From Nymphaea colorata (Eukaryota; Streptophyta; Magnoliopsida; Nymphaeales; Nymphaeaceae), in contig NC_045139.1 of NCBI RefSeq assembly GCF_008831285.2, positions 20,068,412 through 20,132,411 of the forward strand: 64,000 nt of DNA, read 5' to 3'. The notes under the pieces are model-generated. The model was not told the origin of the DNA. It saw nothing but the letters and a program-made list of their open reading frames with translations, and made no database searches. Numbering within the stretch: position 1 is the stretch's first letter; the number at the start of each line of letters is the position of its first letter. The position numbers were made by a program, and so were the translations under genes. Shown here piece by piece: positions 58,006-64,000 of this stretch.

Positions 58006-59939
58006 TCATCCTTGGACCCACAGTTGCTCCCTAACGACTGTTGGTAGTCGTAGGTGCTCCACGTTATCAACCCGAGTTGTCCAACTTTTGTCAAGACCAC
58101 TCTCTAACGCTCCACATGCCGTTTCTTTGCATTCGGTCGTGACGGTCTTTTCCTCAAAAATTTCCGCTGGTTGGACCATGATAGGCTGCTCATTGCTCAA
58201 CACCATCTCCACCACTTCGGTGTGCTTATCTTCTGACATTCTCTGGTGTTCGAGTCCTATGTTGTTTGGGCTATGTGTCTCCAAACTCTCGGTCTGTTGG
58301 ACGAATTCGTCTCCTTGGAACAATAATCGGAGTTCATCGCCTTCAATGTCATAGGCTGATGATCTTTTAGCTTGTTGAACATGGTTATTTTCATGTTCTC
58401 TAAGGCTGCCAGACACTATCTTGGCTCTTGGTTGGCTAAGGACTCTCAATGAATAACAGGCACCTGGGACAACTTTGTTTGTGACTTCGCCCTCTTGGGT
58501 CGCTTGAGGGTCCGCATTGTTGGAAGGTGGAATCTCATCTTTTTCTTCGTCATCTGTGACTACCATCATGTGGATTCCTTGGCACTTGTGAACTTTGACC
58601 CACCTTTCATCGCACGACACACAAATGCCTGCCTTAAATCGTTCATCCCTTTCCTTTGCCGTGAGGTAACGGACATGCACGTTATCCCTAAAAGCCGGTC
58701 TTGGTTCGACTTTTGGAAAAACGGGAGGTTGAGGCTTGGGGGGCGGTTGGTAGTGGATCATCTTGTGCTTGTTCATTTGATGTACCTTGGCCTTCTCTAT
58801 CGCTGCCCTCTTGAGGAGTTGGTCCTCAACCTTGCGTGCCTTGGCGAAACAGTTGCCAATGTTGAGGTTATCGTCGGATAACAACTCAACTCGGATGTCA
58901 TCTCTTAGCCCGGACATGAACGCACCCATGAGTGCATCATCGGGCCATTCATCTACCATGCAAGATAGATCTTCAAAGCGCCCTTGGAACTCTTCTACCG
59001 TAGAAGTTTGCTTTAAGTTAATGAGTTCCATGTGGTAGTTGGTGTAGGTAGACGTGCCAAATCGTGTGAGCAATGCTTCGAAAAAAGCTTCCCACTCCAT
59101 TCGTAGGCCTTTCTTTTTGTACCACCGGTAGTACCGAATGGCTGGCCCTTCGAAGTTCATCATTGCGTTAATGATCTTACGATCCTCTCTTGTTCCTTGG
59201 CACTCAAAGTATTGCTCGGCCTTAATCATCCAACCTTGGACGTCTTTGCCGTCAAAACGAGGAAAGTCCATCTTAGGGCCGATTGTGGGTTGATCATTAC
59301 TTTGGTTTGCCCTCTTAGGACCTAAACGACCAAACTCTTGGCTGCCATCATCCGAAATGTCCTCATACTCATTTCCCGTTGGGAGGCGTGAGGTGGCTGC
59401 CTCGTTGGGTCCCCAAGGGCGAGATCCTCCAATGTTGATTTCCCTTTTTGGGGAATTGACCCGAATTGTTGGTTGGTCCAAGTCTTAGGATCTCGAAACG
59501 TTGGTTCCACGTGAGTTTGGGTAGCTTGGTAAGACGTGTTGGGAGTCTCAAGCACCCCTTTGCCTTTTTCTTCTCGACTCACTTCTTGACGTGAAGACCT
59601 TTCCATTTTACTCATTCTTTGGTTAAGTGAATCGATACTTTCGGACATGGGTCCGATCTTGGCGGTTTGGCCAGCCAACATGCTCAAGTTACGGTTGATT
59701 TGCGTCATTTGATCGCGCATGTAGTCTTCAAAACCCGTGTGTTGCGCTTCCATTTGGGGAATGCGCTCAAGTTGGACGAGCTTGTCCTTAACGATGTTGA
59801 GATTGGACTCAAGGCGCGAAAAACGTTCTTTGTTTGGGACACTCTTGTCGCCCGCCGCTTGCGCCAACTCGATTGCGGCGTCTTCGCTTCCCATCTCCGA
59901 TTCGCGTAGCACGGACAACGGGTACTTCTTCTTGGCCAT
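58006..59939 (-). pseudogene. Gag of the Gag-only gypsy element, one frameshift
   Basis: The frame opens with MAKKKYPLSVLRESEMGSED at 59939, soon after the primer-binding site, and runs 205 codons to 59322. It includes a heptad-like stretch (RFSRLESNLNIVKDKLVQL). The main part continues in the -1 frame, open from at least 59481 to 58006. It carries the Gag core (MDFPRFDGKDVQGWMIKAEQ, YFECQGTRED, LTRFGTSTYT, FQGRFEDLSCMVDEWPDDAL, MSGLRDDIRVEL) and a zinc-knuckle-like CVSCDERWVKVHKC near 58585-58625, in which the usual Gly before His is Val. Gag builds the particle. A single shift separates the two parts, otherwise the region is long and clean. Confidence 0.82.
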
Positions 59940-59962
59940 GACGGCTCAGTCAGCCCCAAGTG

Positions 59963-59974
59963 GCTCTGATACCA
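59963..59974 (-). other. Primer-binding site of the Gag-only gypsy element
   Basis: TGGTATCAGAGC on the minus strand is a perfect initiator-Met tRNA match, three bases from the LTR boundary I drew (59978). Confidence 0.92.
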
Positions 59975-59977
59975 AAC

Positions 59978-62129
59978 AGGTGGGATCCCCGGTTGCAAGG
60001 GCTGTCGAAGGCCGCTCTCTAGAGGATCCCAACTGCCCAAGATCTCGCTCAGCTTGTTCCTTGTGGAAAGATTGAAACGGAACCGGAAAGAGGCTGTCCG
60101 TCGACTCAGCTTCAGGCCTGACGGAGTGAGCTTCACTCCAAAATTCGTAACAATTTGTGGAAGAGTCCAAAAATCTCGAAAATTGGTGGAGAGGAAGCCA
60201 ACATCCTCAGGAGTGGACGCCCAAAATTTGGGGAGAATCCAAGCAACAGAAGGCCCACTCGTTGAGCCTAGAAGTTGCCCGTTGCCTGACGGCGCTCAAG
60301 ACCACTCGCCGTCTGAAACCACCTGATTCAGATCATGGCCTCCAGGTGCCGTCCGTGGTCCGATCGACGCGAAACTTGGTGGGAATGATCTTCAGGATGT
60401 CAAGAAGAAAATGGCACCGAGATCAACACAATCCGACGGTCCGATCGCCGGAAATGTCACCGAAAACAGGAACTGGTCGGTGGAAATGCTTGATAGAGAC
60501 CAGCCGCCTATTTCCGATCGATTCTTGCTCGATTCTTCACCAAATCCAGAAGTTCAAAAGGCAAAGTTGCAGTAGACTCCGAGAGGAATGCAATGGGAGC
60601 AAAATCCCCAAAAGATACCGTCAATTCGGGGTCTGATCGAGGAGAAGGAGGCGTCGTCTTGCTGAGGCCTGCACGCGTTCTCTTCTACCCGACGCTGCTC
60701 CTAACGTCGGAATCTGTCGCTGAGGATCACCAGAGGAGCGTGAAGAAGAAGGGAAGATCACTGCCGTGATCTTCGGTTGCAGAGGTTTGAGCTACACGAG
60801 CTCTCAAGTGAAGGCGTTTCAGACGTAGACGATGAAGAAGATGATTCAGACAAAGGAAGGAGGAAAGAACGGAGGATGAGAGAGAACATCTCAAACTTTG
60901 GTTATTTTTCCATTTCAAAACTTACCCTAAAGCACTGTAGCACTATTACTTATACTATTGCGCGTGCCGGGACGGTCTAAGTCTCGTCCCAGGTTGGCGC
61001 TTGAGCCGGGTCGATACACCAACGTATCGAGCTAAACTCCTAGAACTAGGAACCGGTTTCAGAAAACCGATTCGATAAAAGAATCGTCCCGTCTCGGTCC
61101 GTCTCACTCACTGAACCGGTTCGGTCTGAATGGTGGATCCTGATCCATGGATCTGCTCTGTCGCTCCTGCTCCAGGACCCGCTCCGAATCTGTCTGGATC
61201 TGGATCAACTGTTCGGGTCTGGATCTCTGCATCTGGATCTCCTGTATCAAGTCCACGGTCAAACATGGTCCGCTGCGCACCTCTGGTCAAACCTGTCTGG
61301 GCTCTGGTCAACGGACCGCTGGGCTCGGTGGTCCTGAGCTGGGTTCGATGGATAGCCTCCCTATCTTTTCGGACGGTGTCTGGAACATGGACTGTAGCCT
61401 CACAATGAACCTCGACAAGGTCTGGGCAAGGGCGTCGGCTGAAGGCAACCTCCCTGTGGTCTGCGGCAGGGGCTTGGCAGTGGCTGCGGTGGTAGCTGTC
61501 CGGCTGCGCTCGGCGGTCTCCATGTGCGCGGTAGCGCCCGGCGCGGCAGTGTTTGGCGCGGCAACGTCCGGCACGGCAGTGCCTGGTGCGGCAACGCCCG
61601 CCCTCGGCTGGCCTGGCAGCGTCGTCTGCTCTGCCCGGCGACCGTCTCTTCTGCGGCCTGGGCTGCGGCAGCTGGCTCGGCCACGCCCGTCTGCATCTCC
61701 TGGCCACTCCGACGGTCGTCCTGGCTGCGGCCAGCGCTCCTGTGCTCGGCCACGCCCGGCAGCTTCTCCTGGTCACCTCGGCAGTCGTCCCCTCCGCGAC
61801 AAGTGCGTCCGTCGTCTGCGGCTGGCTCGGCCACGCTCGGCAGCTGTGGGGTGGCCTCGACCTGCAGTGGCTGGTCCGGCAAGGTCACGTGACGTGTTGC
61901 GGCGCTGGGTGCGGCGTCTCCAGTGCTATGACCTGCATCCACAAGGGTTAGTACAGCCCCTAATCCTCCTACGTCGTGTGGCCAAGTCACACGCTCACTA
62001 AGCCTCTCGGGCTCTCCTGGCGACAAAGGGTTCGCACAGTCGAGCATTGCGTTCCGGGTCTTGGGTAGTAGGTGGCATTCGGCAGCGAGTGAGGCTAGTC
62101 CCGGTCTAGTCCTAGGCAGACCCGTATCA
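59978..62129 (-). repeat. 5' LTR of the Gag-only gypsy element
   Basis: It is colinear with 54913-57253. Relative to that copy it lacks 191 bases at 60728-60736, and gains short stretches near 60847-60862 and 61476-61512. Its inner terminal base differs from the other LTR. Confidence 0.9.
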
Positions 62130-62659
62130 GAGACCCTGTTTCCCACATGTTCTGACTGCCGAACCAGATATCGCAGTCTTCTTTCGTTCGGCGTTGTTTC
62201 CACCGGCCATCAATCGGTGTGAAATTGTTTAGGCAGAGACTTGGACGAGTGGCGGTCCCAAGAAGCCTGAGCTCGACCACCAAAGTCATCGGTACTGGCC
62301 AGAATCACCTGTTTTCCAGCCATCTGCGCTATTACTACCAGATTTGGGCGTTCAAGGGTTTGACGACAACAAAATCCTCAGGCGCTGTTTGCTCTGTAGA
62401 TTTTTGCTGTCGAGCAGGAGTCTATCGGATTCCTAAGTGTCTGAGGAGCATTCTCACACAATTTTAAATTTTTTAAAGATCTTTCTGTACATTTTTTGAA
62501 GTGCCGCCATTGCGTGGGTCACTTGTTGCACTCTGTTACGGCACTTTAGAAGTGCCGCCACGCTGTTTTGCCACTCTCCTTCAATGACGAATCAAGGAAA
62601 ACGAACATTGGTTTGGAGTCCTGGCAGCATAAAATCCATCATCACCTATATCAAATATA
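62130..62659 (+). other. Copia leader resuming after the gypsy insertion
   Basis: This continues the untranslated leader that stops at 54912 and begins with the second GAGAC. No domain is seen before the Gag region. A short ORF at 62219-62467 is unrecognised. Confidence 0.6.
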
Positions 62660-63570
62660 GGTTCCATCTCTCTTTCGTCTCAATCCATGTTTCAATGGAA
62701 TGCTTTCTCCAATTTTGTTTCAGTAAAGATAGATAGCTCCAACTATTTGCTATGGAGATCACAAATAGAATCATGTTCAATCAAGATCTGATTAAATTTG
62801 TGGATGGTTCTTGTCCTGCTCGAAATCAATTTATTGGCGAAGGAGCAAACAAAGTTGTTAATCCTGAGTTTATTATTTGGAAGCGAGTAGATCAGTTAGC
62901 CTTGAGCTGGATCAAGGCTACTGTAGATAAATCTGTTTTGGGTCAAACCATTAGGTCCCCCACGTCTAAAGATGCATGGATTCAATTGGAAAAATCTTAT
63001 GCATCACAATCCAGTATGTGAATTTTATAGCTAAAATGAGATCTTCAAGACGTGTGAAAGGGAGATCTCCCTATGGTCGAATACTTGAATAAAGTTAGAT
63101 TTCTTGCTGATGCTTTATGTGCTGCAAATGAATTTATTTCTGATACTATTGTACACCATACTCTTAATGAGTTATCCACTAAATATGAAAGTTTCATAAC
63201 TTCGATCACTACCATGAAGAATCTGCCTACATTTGTTGAGATATATGATCTCTTGTTAAACCATGAGAAACGACTTCAAAATATGAATCATCATTCCTTT
63301 CAACAAGTTGAAAATTTAGTGGCCTTCTTTAGCTAGCGAGGACATGGGCGTAGTCGTTTCCATAGAGGTCGAGGTAGGGGCAGACAACAATATCCACAAC
63401 AATATTCTCAACATAATGGAAATCAGCCAAAAAGTTCTTATCAAAATCAAGGTAACCATGGGTTTAAGGACTCTAACTCGATGAATCAGCCTATAGTATG
63501 TCAATTCTGTGGCAGGAAAAACCACACAGCTTGTCAATGTTATGATATTCCTAAGGCATTTGCTACTATT
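62660..63570 (+). pseudogene. Gag of the copia element, broken
   Basis: Pieces in shifting frames read in copia Gag order. VSVKIDSSNYLLWRSQI (about 62720) leads, after a frameshift, into NQDLIKFVDGSCPAR and IWKRVDQLALSWIKATVDKS, DAWIQLEKSYASQSS. A stop-riddled gap follows, then VEYLNKVRFLADALCAANE through LLNHEKRLQN (63073-63336). After a TAG comes an Arg/Gly/Gln-rich stretch and the zinc knuckle CQFCGRKNHTACQC (about 63499-63540). It forms the particle and binds RNA. At least two frameshifts and two stops are present. Confidence 0.82.
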
Positions 63571-63941
63571 GCCTTGGGACAACAACCTACGGATACAACA
63601 TGTTACCTGGATACAAGCGCTTCTCATCATATGACTACTCAAGAAGACATCCTCTAAATAAATTAGATTATATGGGTACAGATGGTGTGATGGTCGCAAA
63701 TGGATCTAATGCTCGTATTTCGAATATTGGTAATGCCTCTATCTCTACTAATAGAAGAAAATTTAATTTGCCTCATGTTCTCTATGTTCCTGGAATTGCT
63801 AAAAATCTGCTGTCTGTAGCAAAATTTACTAAAGACAATCATTGTTTCTTTGAATTTTATCATCATAAATTCTTGGTTAAGGATATGCAGACCAAACACA
63901 CACTTCATCAGGGACTGAATAAGCATGTACTTTATGTCTAG
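63571..63941 (+). pseudogene. Protease region of the copia element, broken
   Basis: CYLDTSASHHMTT holds the aspartic protease signature D-T/S-x-A-S with the catalytic Asp at about 63610. After a frameshift and stop (TAA near 63657) the matching continuation is in another frame: VMVANGSNARISNIG, FNLPHVLYVPGIAKNLLSVAKF, up to a stop at 63941. This is the standard copia order before integrase, which would lie beyond the window. Confidence 0.82.
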
Positions 63942-64000
63942 ACCTTATTGTTGGACTCTCATAGTGGGAAACAGGCTGGTGTGCAGCTGACACAAGATAA

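Larger units (their letters stand above)
54913..62129 (-). mobile_element. Complete Ty3/gypsy element encoding only Gag (TR-GAG type)
   Basis: Perfect 5-bp duplications GAGAC lie at 54908-54912 and 62130-62134. LTRs are at 54913-57253 and 59978-62129, with a 2.7-kb interior between them. On the minus strand the primer-binding site TGGTATCAGAGC follows the right LTR, and the purine tract GCGGGGTGGAAC precedes the left one. The interior holds a Gag region only: no protease, RT, RNase H or integrase. Such elements move with enzymes from a full-length relative. The element lies inside the leader of the copia element. The LTRs are closely alike apart from a few indels, which suggests a fairly recent insertion. 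Confidence 0.9.
54258..64000 (+). mobile_element. Ty1/copia element, interrupted and cut by the window edge
   Basis: A 437-base LTR and a primer-binding site lie at the left. The leader continues to 54912, resumes after the inserted gypsy element at 62130, and reaches Gag and protease before the window ends. Gag, zinc knuckle and protease appear in copia order. Several frameshifts and stops show that it is inactive. The right LTR lies outside the window. Confidence 0.82.

Noticed and set aside
59440-59465. Programmed -1 frameshift site in Gag
   Set aside because: The homopolymer run does not form an X-XXY-YYZ heptamer in the upstream reading frame; an indel is simpler.

Overview
This window is nuclear DNA from a flowering plant. 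It is AT-rich, carries GT-AG introns, holds one intact plant-specific gene, and is otherwise filled with nested plant transposable elements, tandem repeats and CT/GA/TA microsatellites. I cannot name the species from the sequence. Nothing suggests a bacterial, viral or organellar origin.

Layout. 1-4733: a long LTR (copy A), split by a 2.8-kb hAT-type element that has an 8-bp target duplication and carries exon-like pieces of a host gene. 4734-8361: unassigned sequence and a diverged piece of a related LTR. 8367-17310: a structurally complete LTR retrotransposon (target duplication GGTAG, two LTRs of equal length, PBS and PPT) with no coding capacity and an interior made largely of tandem repeats. 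17342-28427: a decayed Ty3/gypsy element of the Tat type on the minus strand, with gag, protease, RT, a second RNase H and integrase all broken. 28428-33370: unassigned, probably repeat-derived. 33375-35072: an AT-rich array of about 145-bp units, interrupted by a TRIM with target duplication CCTAT. 35550-36355: an 81-bp tandem array.

37.5-44.7 kb: the only host gene I can support. It encodes a membrane-anchored ubiquitin-fold protein (MUB) of 117 residues in three coding exons, with a C-terminal CTIL prenylation box. Its first intron is 5.4 kb long and holds a 2.1-kb element rich in GTATCG/CGATAC words.

44.7-54.2 kb: microsatellites, a MITE with 50-bp inverted ends, a long hairpin, a 39-bp coding-like repeat, a GGCG-word element and a 418-bp CTCGAG-word element with hAT-like ends. 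54258-64000: a Ty1/copia element running off the right edge. Its leader is interrupted by a complete 7.2-kb gypsy element (54913-62129, target duplication GAGAC, minus strand) that encodes only Gag.

The nesting gives relative ages. The copia element is older than the gypsy inside it, LTR copy A is older than the hAT, and the satellite is older than the TRIM. Apart from the MUB gene, the window records transposition, decay and local tandem amplification. The most interesting points are the gene-fragment-carrying hAT, the Gag-only gypsy, the repeat array next to a polypurine tract whose units have a pseudoknot-like layout, and several unrelated non-autonomous elements that share the same build of dense near-palindromic short words at their ends.
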